Notes: generated by a model from the sequence alone, not told the origin. Counted from the stretch's first letter, positions 7,287 through 15,571 are shown. The stretch: 29,349 bases of DNA from CAYHGX01 sp964356355 (GCA_964356355.1 CAYHGX010000018.1:1-29349), one strand, 5' to 3'. Numbers and translations: made by a program.

Positions 7287-8954
7287 CTAAAGCTTGGGCT
7301 GACCCTTGGCAGAGCCCTGAGCGAGCTCAGTTTCGAGAATCATGCCAGACTCATCCAGTGCAGAGTGGTTGCCTTTGCGAATTGCAATTTGCGGCAAGAA
7401 AATCACCACAAAAAAGGAAATCGCCATAATGATCGCAGCAATAAAATAGACGTGATCAACACTGTTGGAAAAGGCTATTTTAACGGTATCGATGAAGTGG
7501 TTAAAACTATCAAGAATTGGCTGTCTGGTGGAAAATGGCAGATCAAGAAAATTGGCCCGAATTTTAGTTTGGGCCTCTGGACTAAGGATACCTTGGAGGC
7601 TGTTGAGGTCGAGCTTTGAAAGGTTGAACTGAGAGAGATCCTGTCCGAGAGTTTTCATTTTCAAAAGAAATGGTGAATCCTTGATATTGGCTAGCCCTTC
7701 TACAAGTTTGTTATTCATGATACCTCCTAAAATTGCTGTTCCAACGGTGCCACCAATACTACGGAAAAGCTGAATAGAGGCGGAAACTTGCCCCAACTTT
7801 TTCTGATCGAAGGCGCTTTGAACGGCGATGTTGAAAATCGGCATGGTAGTACCGAGACCAATGCCAAGTACGATCATATCGCGAATAAGAATGGCACTAG
7901 TAGTGTTGATGTCAATAAATGAAAGCAGATACATGCCCGCCACGATAAAGAGTACTCCTCCCACGGCGAGAGATTTATATTTTCCGGTTTTAGAAATAAC
8001 CTGGCCGCAGAATACCGAGGAAATCACCATTGCTATCATCATTGGAGTAAGAGTGAGGCCAGAATTGGTTGCGGAAACACCCATAACGCTTTGGGCGAAA
8101 ATTGGGATATAAAGAATGGCGCCAAACATGCCCATAGAGGTGAGGAAGGTGGTGAGAACTGAAACTAAAAACACTTTATTGCGGAAAAATCCTAAGGAGA
8201 TGATTGGCTCCTTTACTCTAGATTCAGTGAAAATCAGAAGACATAGGAATACAAAGGCGGAACCGAAAAGTGAATATGTCTGCCAAGAGTTCCAGGCATA
8301 TTCGTTGCCACCAAAAACTAGGCCGAGGAGGAGAGGGGTAATACTAAGGGCGAGGAAGAGCGCACCGAGATAGTCGATGGAGCGATTTTTGAGATCGTGG
8401 GCAATTTTAGGAAGAACCGCGGAAATAAGGGCGACTGAGATAATGCCAATAGGAACATTTATATAAAAAATCCAGCGCCAGCTATAGTGGTCGGTGATGA
8501 ACCCGCCAAGAAGAGGACCGGCCACGGAGGCCAAACCGAATACGGCTCCGATAAGCCCCTGCCACTTAGCTCGTTCAGCTGGCAGAAATAAATCTCCGAT
8601 GACAGCGATAGAATTCACCATGATGGCACCGGCTCCGATACCCTGAATGGCACGGAAGATAATGAGCTGCGTCATGTCTTGAGAAAGCCCGGCAAGAATT
8701 GATCCAAGTAGGAAAATTATTATGCCCATAAGGTAAAGACCACGACGGCCATAGATATCGGAAAGCTTTCCGTAAATGGGGACGGTGATGGTAGAGGCGA
8801 GCATGTAGGCTGTAAATACCCAACTTAGATGTTCGAGTCCGTTAAATTCACGCACAATTTGTGGCATCGCTGTGGAGACGATCGTTTGGTCGAGCGCTGA
8901 AAGCAGCATGGCGCTCATTACTCCGATCATCACAAGGCCTTTTGAGTGTTTCAT
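7287..8954 (-). CDS. DHA2-family MFS multidrug transporter, EmrB/QacA type
   Basis: A 555-aa polytopic inner-membrane antiporter of the 14-helix DHA2 group, expected to export drugs or metabolites with proton influx. Seen are motif D1 LDQTIVSTAMP (21-31) with a membrane-embedded Asp, motif A GKLSDIYGRR (62-71), motif B-like FRAIQGIGAGAIM (about 100-112), and antiporter motif C GLASVAGPLLGGF (140-152). A hydrophilic loop of about 75 residues precedes the last helix, as is usual in this group. An extended -10 TGCTAAAAT lies at 8983-8975 on this strand, and the helicase gene ends 59 nt upstream, so it probably has its own promoter. No EmrA-like membrane-fusion partner is nearby, consistent with a single-membrane exporter. 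Confidence 0.9.
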   Translation of the reverse strand: MKHSKGLVMIGVMSAMLLSALDQTIVSTAMPQIVREFNGLEHLSWVFTAYMLASTITVPIYGKLSDIYGRRGLYLMGIIIFLLGSILAGLSQDMTQLIIFRAIQGIGAGAIMVNSIAVIGDLFLPAERAKWQGLIGAVFGLASVAGPLLGGFITDHYSWRWIFYINVPIGIISVALISAVLPKIAHDLKNRSIDYLGALFLALSITPLLLGLVFGGNEYAWNSWQTYSLFGSAFVFLCLLIFTESRVKEPIISLGFFRNKVFLVSVLTTFLTSMGMFGAILYIPIFAQSVMGVSATNSGLTLTPMMIAMVISSVFCGQVISKTGKYKSLAVGGVLFIVAGMYLLSFIDINTTSAILIRDMIVLGIGLGTTMPIFNIAVQSAFDQKKLGQVSASIQLFRSIGGTVGTAILGGIMNNKLVEGLANIKDSPFLLKMKTLGQDLSQFNLSKLDLNSLQGILSPEAQTKIRANFLDLPFSTRQPILDSFNHFIDTVKIAFSNSVDHVYFIAAIIMAISFFVVIFLPQIAIRKGNHSALDESGMILETELAQGSAKGQPKL

Positions 8955-8974
8955 TCTAAATGTTTAGGGGCTGC

Positions 8975-8983
8975 ATTTTAGCA
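8975..8983 (-). promoter_or_regulatory. Extended -10 of the MFS transporter gene
   Basis: On the minus strand TGC plus TAAAAT (8983-8975), 20 nt before the ATG at 8954. No good -35 is seen, as is common for extended -10 promoters. Confidence 0.4.
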
Positions 8984-9013
8984 CGGCTCACGGGCAATTG
9001 GGTATAGCGGCTT

Positions 9014-11227
9014 TTATTTTTTCATCAAAGGATCAACTTCACTTTTCAAATAACCATCAACAGTTTTGGAACCAATAATTACCACTGCGTCCACAGGAAC
9101 TAATCCAGCTGCTGCAACTTTGGCCATTAAAGTTCTCTGATCCATATGATTGCCCACGGCATATTTACGCACACCAATAATTTCACGCAACTCTCCATTT
9201 AGAAAAAAAGTGCCAATTCCATTGTCGTCCAAGTATACCGGAATGACCCTATCAATCTCGGATCGACGATAAGCATCCACAGGAACCGTACGACTAAGTA
9301 ACTTAACCCCTTCAACTGGTTTGATTTCGGCTCTTTGTACACTTCTGCCAAAGGTAATGTTATCAATCGGTTTCACTCCCTGTCTTTGAGAATTAAGATA
9401 GGTCAGATAGGCGTTAATCCCTACCACCTCTAGTGGTTCATCAAAAATATCAACTATTGCTATTCCCTCGGGCCCAAGCTTATAGCTCCTTACTCTATCC
9501 ACCTCTCGTCTTGGAAAAACTTGAACAGGAAGATTCATGCGCCCACTTACTACATTTACACCTTTTAAGGGCAGCAATCCTGCTGATTTAATTTGTTCAC
9601 TTAAAAGTGAATTACCTATCTGACAATACTGAGAATATAAATTCACAGAAATTACTTCTACGCTCTCACTATTCAGTTCTACTGTAGCAATGCCATTGGC
9701 ATCGACTCTAAAAATCTTGCCTATCGGAACTTCACTGCCATCTATCATCTCGAAAATTCCGTCCAAATCTCCTTCCCCCATTTCAAAGAAAGCTTGAGCT
9801 GCTGATAAAGGTGTGCGAAGAATGCTACCCTTGGTACCTCCCTTTCCACGCCTTGCTCCATCTTCAGGTTCTGGCTTTGGAGTAGGATCCTCATCCTTAG
9901 CAATCTCTGATCCCACCACCTTCCACTGCGTTTCAAAAATGTAAGCAAAGGGTTTATTTTTTTGTCCTCTCGCCGCACGACCAATAGGTTGAATTATGCG
10001 AGCTGGACTAAAAGTAGCTCGGGCCAAAATCACAGCATTAAGTTTAGGTAAATTCCAACCCTCTCCAAGTTTATTTACGGTAATAATGAAATTAATTTCT
10101 CCAGACAATAAAGCAGCTTCCGCCTCTTTAAGAGGATCTTTATCTCCGTTTTTCTTTTCTCTAGAGGTAACAATTCTAGACTTGAGTCCATAGCCGGCCG
10201 CTAAAGTGGCGAACTTATCACATTCGGTAATATTTGAGCAAAAAACAGCAGTTCTCAGAGGTTCGGCTATTTCATCAGTAGCTTCTATGTAACGAATAAT
10301 CAATTTTTCATAGATCTGTTCTCGTTTTAAAATTTCCACTTCCTCTTCTTCTGTAAGATAGCCCTTTTCAACTTCTTTATCTTTTACCGTACCTTCCGTA
10401 TGAATTAATTTAAACTTTGCCAAAATACCTGCTGCAATTAATTCTGAGTAGCTTACTGCCGAAATTTCGTGACCGAAAAAGTCTCTTACACTTTTCTCAG
10501 AAAGCTCTGTAGTCGCAGTAAAAGCTACTCTAACTGGCCTTCGTGCTATATATCCTTCGTCCAATTCCTTTTCAACTCCTTCGTATCCTCGGTCAAAGCC
10601 ACTCAAGTTTTCTTGGCCAACATCTCCGAGTGCTCGATGCCCCTCATCACAAATGATAAACTCTTGTTTTAAATTTTTCGATTCTGCCAAAAACTTTCCC
10701 AAACTTCGATAGGTACAAATTGTAACTTTACGATCAGCCTCAAAATTGTCATCTCCTACTAAGCCAATTTCATCATCGGTAAAGCCTAGAATATCGATAA
10801 ATTCCTCTCTTGTTTGATACAATAAATCCACATTTGGAACTAAAATTAGAGTTGTTACATCCAAAAGCTTTGTAAGAAGCCCCATGAGAACGGTTTTCCC
10901 GGCCCCTGTTGGCTGCCGTACAAATCCTAAGCGATCGCCAAATCCAGCATGTTTTAAGAAATCTACAAAGTCTTTGAAGGAGGTCAATTGATTGGGGCGA
11001 ATCTCGACACCTTGAGATTCTAGAAAAGTAATATTTTGAATAATATTGGTCAACAACTTAACGCATAATCTAGCGCGATCTAGTTGCTCTTTAATGGAAT
11101 CATCTTCTTCGCCATGCTCTGAAGCTTCGAGTAAAAGATCCTTAAGCAAATAACTGCGAAAGGCTTCAATGGTTGGGGTGATTTCATCATGAAATCCCTG
11201 AATGGCATCTGCTTTATTTATAGACAT
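9014..11227 (-). CDS. Superfamily II DEAD/DEAH helicase with tandem C-terminal repeats
   Basis: A 737-aa helicase-like ATPase of the type resembling restriction-enzyme translocase subunits. Walker A is QPTGAGKT (105-112), motif Ia LVPNVDLLYQTR, motif II DEGH (194-197), motif III FTATTE (236-241), then VFCSN (328-332), VNKLGEGWN (384-392) and motif VI QPIGRAARG (413-421). A charged Pro/Gly-rich linker (445-470) leads to about 240 residues of tandem repeats (501-737). Each unit of 70-80 residues runs: a Y/F-R-R-S/R-E-V/I-D-R/P-V segment, a GIA..V.L strand pair, an EVIGV..Y segment and a AGL.PV turn. Examples are FPRREVDRV, YRRSEIDRV and YLKSEVDPL. They may be excisionase/MerR-like winged units (inference). 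No nuclease or methyltransferase is adjacent, so a complete restriction system is not present here. Confidence 0.85.
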   Translation of the reverse strand: MSINKADAIQGFHDEITPTIEAFRSYLLKDLLLEASEHGEEDDSIKEQLDRARLCVKLLTNIIQNITFLESQGVEIRPNQLTSFKDFVDFLKHAGFGDRLGFVRQPTGAGKTVLMGLLTKLLDVTTLILVPNVDLLYQTREEFIDILGFTDDEIGLVGDDNFEADRKVTICTYRSLGKFLAESKNLKQEFIICDEGHRALGDVGQENLSGFDRGYEGVEKELDEGYIARRPVRVAFTATTELSEKSVRDFFGHEISAVSYSELIAAGILAKFKLIHTEGTVKDKEVEKGYLTEEEEVEILKREQIYEKLIIRYIEATDEIAEPLRTAVFCSNITECDKFATLAAGYGLKSRIVTSREKKNGDKDPLKEAEAALLSGEINFIITVNKLGEGWNLPKLNAVILARATFSPARIIQPIGRAARGQKNKPFAYIFETQWKVVGSEIAKDEDPTPKPEPEDGARRGKGGTKGSILRTPLSAAQAFFEMGEGDLDGIFEMIDGSEVPIGKIFRVDANGIATVELNSESVEVISVNLYSQYCQIGNSLLSEQIKSAGLLPLKGVNVVSGRMNLPVQVFPRREVDRVRSYKLGPEGIAIVDIFDEPLEVVGINAYLTYLNSQRQGVKPIDNITFGRSVQRAEIKPVEGVKLLSRTVPVDAYRRSEIDRVIPVYLDDNGIGTFFLNGELREIIGVRKYAVGNHMDQRTLMAKVAAAGLVPVDAVVIIGSKTVDGYLKSEVDPLMKK

Positions 11228-11247
11228 TTGAGAGACAAAAGAGCCTC

Positions 11248-11276
11248 ACTCTAACACGTTCGCCAGTATCCGTCAA
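11248..11276 (-). promoter_or_regulatory. Promoter of the helicase gene
   Basis: On the minus strand TTGACG (11276-11271), exactly 17 nt, then TAGAGT (11253-11248) preceded by TGT (extended -10). The predicted leader is about 14 nt and has no Shine-Dalgarno sequence. Confidence 0.6.
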
Positions 11277-11294
11277 GCAGCAGTTATAATTGGT

Positions 11295-11579
11295 TCAAAG
11301 CGAATCATGGTAGCAGGGCTCGCAGAAGATTTTGTAGGGAGAATTTGGAGGGTAGGTGCTTTGGAGGGAGGTGCCGCACTTGTCGCAGGGGCGGTTGAAG
11401 AGGGTGCGGGGATTGCGCAGTGATGCGCGGCGGACGCGACGGCAGTCGAGGCAGTTTAGTGGGTGTGGGAGTTGTTTTTTGGCGTAGAACTTTTGCTCGT
11501 GTTCGGTGACGAGGAAATCCTTACCACACTGGGCGCAGGTGGATTTTTGGCTTTTGGATTGAGGGTCGGTGGTTGGCAT
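11295..11579 (-). CDS. Small double zinc-ribbon protein, zf-trcl type
   Basis: A 94-aa protein with eight cysteines as four CxxC pairs: C15/C18, C43/C46, C65/C68 and C86/C89. That is enough for two zinc sites. The first half, CAQCGKDF, EQKFYAKK and NCLDCRR, matches the probable zinc-ribbon family zf-trcl (C..C..F..T..EQ.FY....C..CR). The second half has the sequence RPCDKCGTSLQSTYP and IFCEPCY. The whole protein is a clear paralogue of the C-terminal 85 residues of the Cys-rich protein immediately upstream (shared FY.K, C..CR, LRN.RT, CD.C, STYP..SP, YC..C). The genes are 10 nt apart and certainly cotranscribed. Such ribbons usually bind nucleic acid or protein partners; the function here is unknown. 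Confidence 0.85.
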   Translation of the reverse strand: MPTTDPQSKSQKSTCAQCGKDFLVTEHEQKFYAKKQLPHPLNCLDCRRVRRASLRNPRTLFNRPCDKCGTSLQSTYPPNSPYKIFCEPCYHDSL

Positions 11580-11589
11580 GTTATTGGGT

Positions 11590-12873
11590 TTAGCCTCTAT
11601 TTTCTAGCCAGCAGTTGCGACAATACACAATGTGCGGGCTGTCATTCGGATACGTACTAATAAGTGCATTTTTGCAACAGTCGCATTTGCGTTTGTACAT
11701 TGTGCGTTGGTTGCGGAGAGTGAGGCGCTGGTGGGCACGGCAGGAGGGGCAGTAGACTGGAAAAGTGATTGCGTGTTTGTGGTAAAAATCGGTCTCCATT
11801 TGGCAGAGCTCGAAGGGGGCGGTGCAGAGTTCGCAGGTGCGGTGAAGTTGGCTTTCGGGAGGGAGAGGTGTTGAGGAATTAGTAGGTCTCGCAGGGCTAG
11901 TGGCCGTCGGCTCGCTGATCGGTTTGTAAAGCAAATCGTGAATGGTATAAATCCCCTCTTTCAGTAAAATCTCTTTAATTTCGGCAGTGATGCGCTTGTA
12001 ATCCTCTTCAGTTACCTCTTCGTTTAAAATGTAAAATTTCTCCTGTTTGTTCTGCAAATAATGGCAGCCGAAAAGACGTTCGCTTTCCATACAGTTGGTG
12101 CTCCATTCGCTGTCTTTGAGGTTGCCGCACCAGTAGAGATGATTACAGTTGAAGAGAAAATGTGAAGAGGAAACGTCGTAGCAGAGCTCCATGCCGGTGG
12201 GGATGGGGCCGCAGTCGAAGCTGTCCTTAGTGCCCATGTCGAGGTTGGCTTGGATGATGTATCCACTGTCTTCAGTGTGACGAGTATCGAAGCACATGTG
12301 GCAATTTTTGCTGTGGTAAATGTAGTCGCCGGTGCAATTTGTAGTGTCGTGTTGGTGGGTAAACATGCGCGGGATTTGGCGCTTGAGTTCTTCGAGTTTG
12401 GCTTCTATGTGGGAGAGCATTTTGGCATCCGTGAGGCTGAGATTTTTGAGAGCCTCGGCGTAAGTGTCTTTGGTATAGGGTTGGTTGAAAATATAAAATT
12501 CTTTGTCGCGGAGGCCTACGCAACCTGTGCAGTTTTTGCAGCGGCGGAGGTCGTATGAGAAGTTGATGCTGTCGCAATTGGTGCAATCTTGGCAGAAATT
12601 GGTGTTGTAACAGGAATCGCAGTCGATACATTCGTAGCAAAGTTGGCAACTTTCGCAGAAGGCACAGTCGGTGCAATCGGTGAGGGCGCGGGAATCTTCG
12701 CAGTAGTAAGCCTGTTGGCAGTTGCCGGAGTTGAAACACATGTAACAATCCTTGGAAACGGTGGTGATATCGCCGTAGTCGCAATTTTCGCTGGCGCGAG
12801 TCCAGGAGCCGCATTGGGGGGTTTTCATGAAGAGTGCGCGGAAGTCGGCGATGAAGGTTTGCGGATTGATCAT
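11590..12873 (-). CDS. Cysteine-rich protein with duplicated module and C-terminal zinc ribbons
   Basis: A 427-aa cytosolic protein with 39 cysteines by my count (9 percent). Residues 30-145 hold the densest run: eight cysteines at exact three-residue spacing (67, 70, 73, 76, 79, 82, 85, 88), followed by more CxxC pairs, then KEFYIFNQPYTKDTYAEAL. Residues 178-300 repeat the same plan less densely: GDYIYHSKNCHMCF matches GDITTVSKDCYMCF, and EKFYILNEEVTEEDYKRI matches the KEFYIFN segment. A short helix-rich piece (150-170) separates the two halves. A Pro/Ser/Thr linker (318-342) leads to a zf-trcl-like double zinc ribbon (347-421). There is no signal peptide. Regular Cys spacing could fit a Cys-lined solenoid or a metal-cluster or zinc-storage protein; both are inference. 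First gene of the two-gene ribbon unit; no Shine-Dalgarno sequence. Confidence 0.85.
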   Translation of the reverse strand: MINPQTFIADFRALFMKTPQCGSWTRASENCDYGDITTVSKDCYMCFNSGNCQQAYYCEDSRALTDCTDCAFCESCQLCYECIDCDSCYNTNFCQDCTNCDSINFSYDLRRCKNCTGCVGLRDKEFYIFNQPYTKDTYAEALKNLSLTDAKMLSHIEAKLEELKRQIPRMFTHQHDTTNCTGDYIYHSKNCHMCFDTRHTEDSGYIIQANLDMGTKDSFDCGPIPTGMELCYDVSSSHFLFNCNHLYWCGNLKDSEWSTNCMESERLFGCHYLQNKQEKFYILNEEVTEEDYKRITAEIKEILLKEGIYTIHDLLYKPISEPTATSPARPTNSSTPLPPESQLHRTCELCTAPFELCQMETDFYHKHAITFPVYCPSCRAHQRLTLRNQRTMYKRKCDCCKNALISTYPNDSPHIVYCRNCWLENRG

Positions 12874-12967
12874 GGGGCTAGTTTAGTAGAGGGAGATGAA
12901 GTGGGCAAGGAAAGAGAGCGAAGAAAGTGTGCCCGGGCACAGATTCACGAAAAATATTTACCTTGGT

Positions 12968-13039
12968 AAGCCATTATCGATTGGCTTCCCCGTCCTAGGA
13001 CGGCCGAATATCTTAATCCAAGTGTTCAAGATTTTGAAC
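12968..13039. promoter_or_regulatory. Three successive hairpins in a divergent intergenic region
   Basis: Between the leftward Cys-rich gene and the rightward frameshifted gene lie three perfect inverted repeats: AAGCCA/TGGCTT (12968-12973 with 12982-12987), the 14-nt palindrome CCGTCCTAGGACGG (12990-13003), and GTTCAA/TTGAAC around GATT (13024-13039). None has a clear T-run. They could be operators for either gene or RNA structures. Confidence 0.45.
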
Positions 13040-13052
13040 GACTACGCCCCTC

Positions 13053-13081
13053 TTTACAAAATGATAGAATTTTGCTATGGT
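13053..13081 (+). promoter_or_regulatory. Promoter of the frameshifted hypothetical gene
   Basis: TTTACA (13053-13058), exactly 17 nt, then TATGGT (13076-13081) preceded by TGC (extended -10). The predicted start falls at about 13088, which is itself an ATG in frame. A leaderless message from 13088 is therefore plausible. Confidence 0.5.
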
Positions 13082-14387
13082 ATGCTTATGGAAGAACCAA
13101 TTTCCACTGGAAAAACAGGCAAATTGTTGAGCTTTGTCAGAACCGAAAAGGATTATCTGGGTAATAGCCCAGAGCTTAATATTTCAATAATTACCGATTT
13201 TTATGCGAGCTTGTCTCCAGAAGAAAGGGAGGCTTTGGCAGATTTTTTAACCTTAGAGCATACTAGAGAATTTCCAGGCGCTAAATTTTTGGCTGAATCA
13301 ACTCGTTTGGAAGCTAAATATGGTCCTGTTTTGCGTTCTGCTGAAGATAAATTTGAAGCTCTTAGGCAACAATTTGGTGTGAATTTTTTGGATTTGCGAA
13401 ATTTTATTTTGGATAAAAACCTATTTGCTGCTAAATCTGAAAGCACCGGAGCACCGGTGCAATGTTTTAGAAATAGCGTTTCCGGGTGCTGATGCAAAAT
13501 TTAAATATTATGTAGAGATTTTAGGTCTTAGTGCTACTCAAAGCAGCGTTCTTAAAAGTTGTTTTCTTGAACTTGGTGAGGATTCGAGGAATTTCCCTGG
13601 ATTAATTGCGGCAATTTCTATGCTAGTGGAAAAAAAGCTTAGTTCAGAAGAAATGAAGGTTCACAGAGAAGCTTATTTCAATGGCTGGGCAGATAAATTT
13701 GTAGCGGATTATGGTAGTGAGCCACTGGATGAATTAGTAGAATTTGCAATTCCTGTTGGTGACACAATGATTATATTTGAAGTTCGCTCTCTGGCTGAGT
13801 TGAAAGAAGAAATTAGAGAGTATATTGCTCGGAAAGATAAAGAATATAGAGATGCAGAGGCACTTAGTTTTATAAATGACATGCTCGGCAAATTGCCCGG
13901 TCATTTAAGACGTGGGTTGCTTGATTTAATGTACGTTAAAGAAGTGGATGACGAAAAAATAGAATTTGAATCAGAGGAGAAAAGTGACTTGGAACCTGAG
14001 TCAAGAAGGATCAATAGAATAGCTAAATTTTTGAGTCCCAGATACAGAAAATATATAGCCTTAAATGCCTGGGCTGACCCGCAATTTGCTGCTCTACTTA
14101 ATGGAAGTAGAGAGAAGGACACTGACTTAGTTTCTTTTGCAAATATAAGGGAGGCTATTGCTATTAAACATATGCTAATCAATGGTGGCGAGATTAGCAG
14201 TGATGTATTTAAGGAAGCAGTGTCTAGACTTCTTTCCATCGCTAAAGATGAACTAGAGGGAAAAGAAGATTCTCAAACTCTTTTTGCTTTGAGACGTTTG
14301 GATGTTGTGATGTCCATGATTGATACAGATGAAGAGATAGATTCAGAACAGAGAGCACTTATAACGCAGCTGCTAGGAATTAGTTAA
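13061..14387 (+). CDS. Hypothetical protein of about 430-440 aa, interrupted by a frameshift
   Basis: Two frames cover one protein. The first runs from ATG 13061 (or 13088) through ISIITDFYASLSPEEREAL to a stop at 13490-13492. The second continues from about 13464 to 14387 with FPGADAKFKYYVEILGL onward. Dropping one base near 13463 turns CAA TGT TTT AGA into CAA GTT TTA GAA and joins ...TGAPVQ to VLEIAFPGADAK smoothly, so a single-base insertion, a sequencing error or a programmed +1 shift is likely. The protein is not recognised: soluble, helical, Leu- and Glu-rich, without Cys motifs. If 13088 is the true start the message may be leaderless, since the promoter at 13053-13081 overlaps the ATG at 13061. 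A small hairpin (14395-14410) follows the stop. Confidence 0.6.
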
Positions 14388-14394
14388 GCCTTTA

Positions 14395-14446
14395 GCACTC
14401 TCAAAAGTGCCATGAGTCACTGACCCTGGGTGAGTAAACGCTCACC
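14395..14446 (+). terminator. Two small hairpins after the frameshifted gene
   Basis: GCACT/AGTGC around CTCAAA (14395-14410) and GGTGAG/CTCACC (14429-14434 with 14441-14446) follow the stop at 14387. Neither has a proper T-run, so termination is only a possibility. The gap up to 14555 otherwise holds GGCC-ATATT-GGCC followed by CCTTTT at about 14480-14497, and the next gene's promoter. Confidence 0.3.
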
Positions 14447-14521
14447 GTGAAATGTTTAGTAAAATCCGCAAGTCAAAATGGCCATATTGGCCCTTTTGTC
14501 AGCGACTTTTTAGACTTTCCC

Positions 14522-14530
14522 TGCTATCAT
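14522..14530 (+). promoter_or_regulatory. Extended -10 of the HNH gene
   Basis: TGCTATCAT, 25 nt before the ATG at 14556. No clear -35. Same TGCTATxxT pattern as at 928, 13073 and 15647. Confidence 0.4.
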
Positions 14531-14555
14531 TTTTTATACTTAGTAACTCCAATTT

Positions 14556-15566
14556 ATGAAAAGAATTTCGGAAAAAGTGAGGGTGATTCATGGGCAGTTT
14601 GTGGAATATGGGAGAAACGCGCGGGAGTGGACGCGCAAGTGCGAGATGCTGCTGCCGCATGTGGAGCGCGAGCGGGTGTGGGAGAAAAAAGGCTATGCGA
14701 GTATTTACCATTATGCTGCGGTCTTGGCGGGAATGAGCCGGCCGAAGGTGGATGAAGCATTGCGGGTGATGCGCGGAATTGAAGACAAGCCGGAATTATT
14801 GCGGGTGGCTGAGCAAAAGGGACTTCAGGCGGTGAGGCCTGTGGTGGCTATAGCAACGCAGGAGACTGCCTCATTTTGGGCGGAGAAATCGGAGATATTA
14901 AGTAAAAACACATTGGAGGTTTATGTAAAAGAGTGGAAAAAGCTTGATGGTGAGCGAAAAATTCAAAGTGTGGGGCAGGCGGAAATTCTCCCTAGGGAGG
15001 ATTTGGAATTGGAACTAAGAATGTATTTGCGTCAAGAAACCATAGATGAATTGAAAAAATTGAAGGGTCCGGAGAGCTGGGAAAATTTAATGAAGGAATT
15101 TTTGGAGATGCGCAGGGAGAAGCTGGAGGCGCAGAAGCCAGAAGCGGTGAGAGTGGAGAGAAAGAGTGGCGAAGCTGGCAGTAATATGAACAGAACAAAA
15201 ATGGGCGTCAGTGGCGAGGCAAAATCCGGCCAGCAAGGCACAAAAAAGGCCTATCACTCGCGCCCCGCACCTGCGAAAATCAAAAAATACATACGCCGGA
15301 AAACCAATGACCAGTGCGCCTTTCCTGGCTGCTGCAAGCCGGCAAGGATCGACCATCACAGCGAGCGATTTGCACTTAAACGCGAGCATGATCCAGACAA
15401 AATAGCTCCCATGTGTGAAGAGCATGAGAGACTAGTTCATAGTGGACTAGTTGCGAACGAGGAAATGGAGCCGAAATTTTGGCGGGTGCGGGCATATGCT
15501 GATGAAAGGGATAAGAAATTTAAAATAGACAAGATAGTGATGGCGCACAGGAAGGGCAGTGGATGA
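14556..15566 (+). CDS. HNH endonuclease-domain protein
   Basis: A 336-aa protein. The N-terminal two thirds is helical and charged (KRISEKVRVIHGQFVEYG, later KKLKGPESWENLMKEFLEM), resembling the helical part that precedes the HNH domain in many stand-alone HNH proteins. A low-complexity basic linker (about 195-240) follows. The C-terminal HNH domain reads IRRKTNDQCAFPGCCK, then ARIDHHSERFAL, the gap HDPDKIAPMCEEHERLVH: Cys residues for a structural zinc, the His-His catalytic pair, Asn replaced by D/K in the middle, and the closing H. It probably nicks or cuts DNA; the target is unknown. No intron, intein or recombinase is visible around it, so homing is not shown. Monocistronic, with its own promoter. 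Confidence 0.75.
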   Translation: MKRISEKVRVIHGQFVEYGRNAREWTRKCEMLLPHVERERVWEKKGYASIYHYAAVLAGMSRPKVDEALRVMRGIEDKPELLRVAEQKGLQAVRPVVAIATQETASFWAEKSEILSKNTLEVYVKEWKKLDGERKIQSVGQAEILPREDLELELRMYLRQETIDELKKLKGPESWENLMKEFLEMRREKLEAQKPEAVRVERKSGEAGSNMNRTKMGVSGEAKSGQQGTKKAYHSRPAPAKIKKYIRRKTNDQCAFPGCCKPARIDHHSERFALKREHDPDKIAPMCEEHERLVHSGLVANEEMEPKFWRVRAYADERDKKFKIDKIVMAHRKGSG

Positions 15567-15571
15567 GGTGC

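Noticed and set aside
9014..11227. Complete type I or III restriction-modification system
   Set aside because: Only a helicase motor is present; no methyltransferase, specificity subunit or nuclease domain lies in or beside it.
12250..12969. Long + strand frames opposite the Cys-rich gene
   Set aside because: Val/Ala/Gly-rich antisense shadows of the regular CxxC codons on the minus strand.
12990..13003. CRISPR repeat or attachment site
   Set aside because: Each palindrome occurs once only; there is no spaced repetition, Cas gene or integrase.
14556..15566. Homing endonuclease or mobile element
   Set aside because: No intron, intein, terminal repeat, target duplication or recombinase is visible around the HNH gene.
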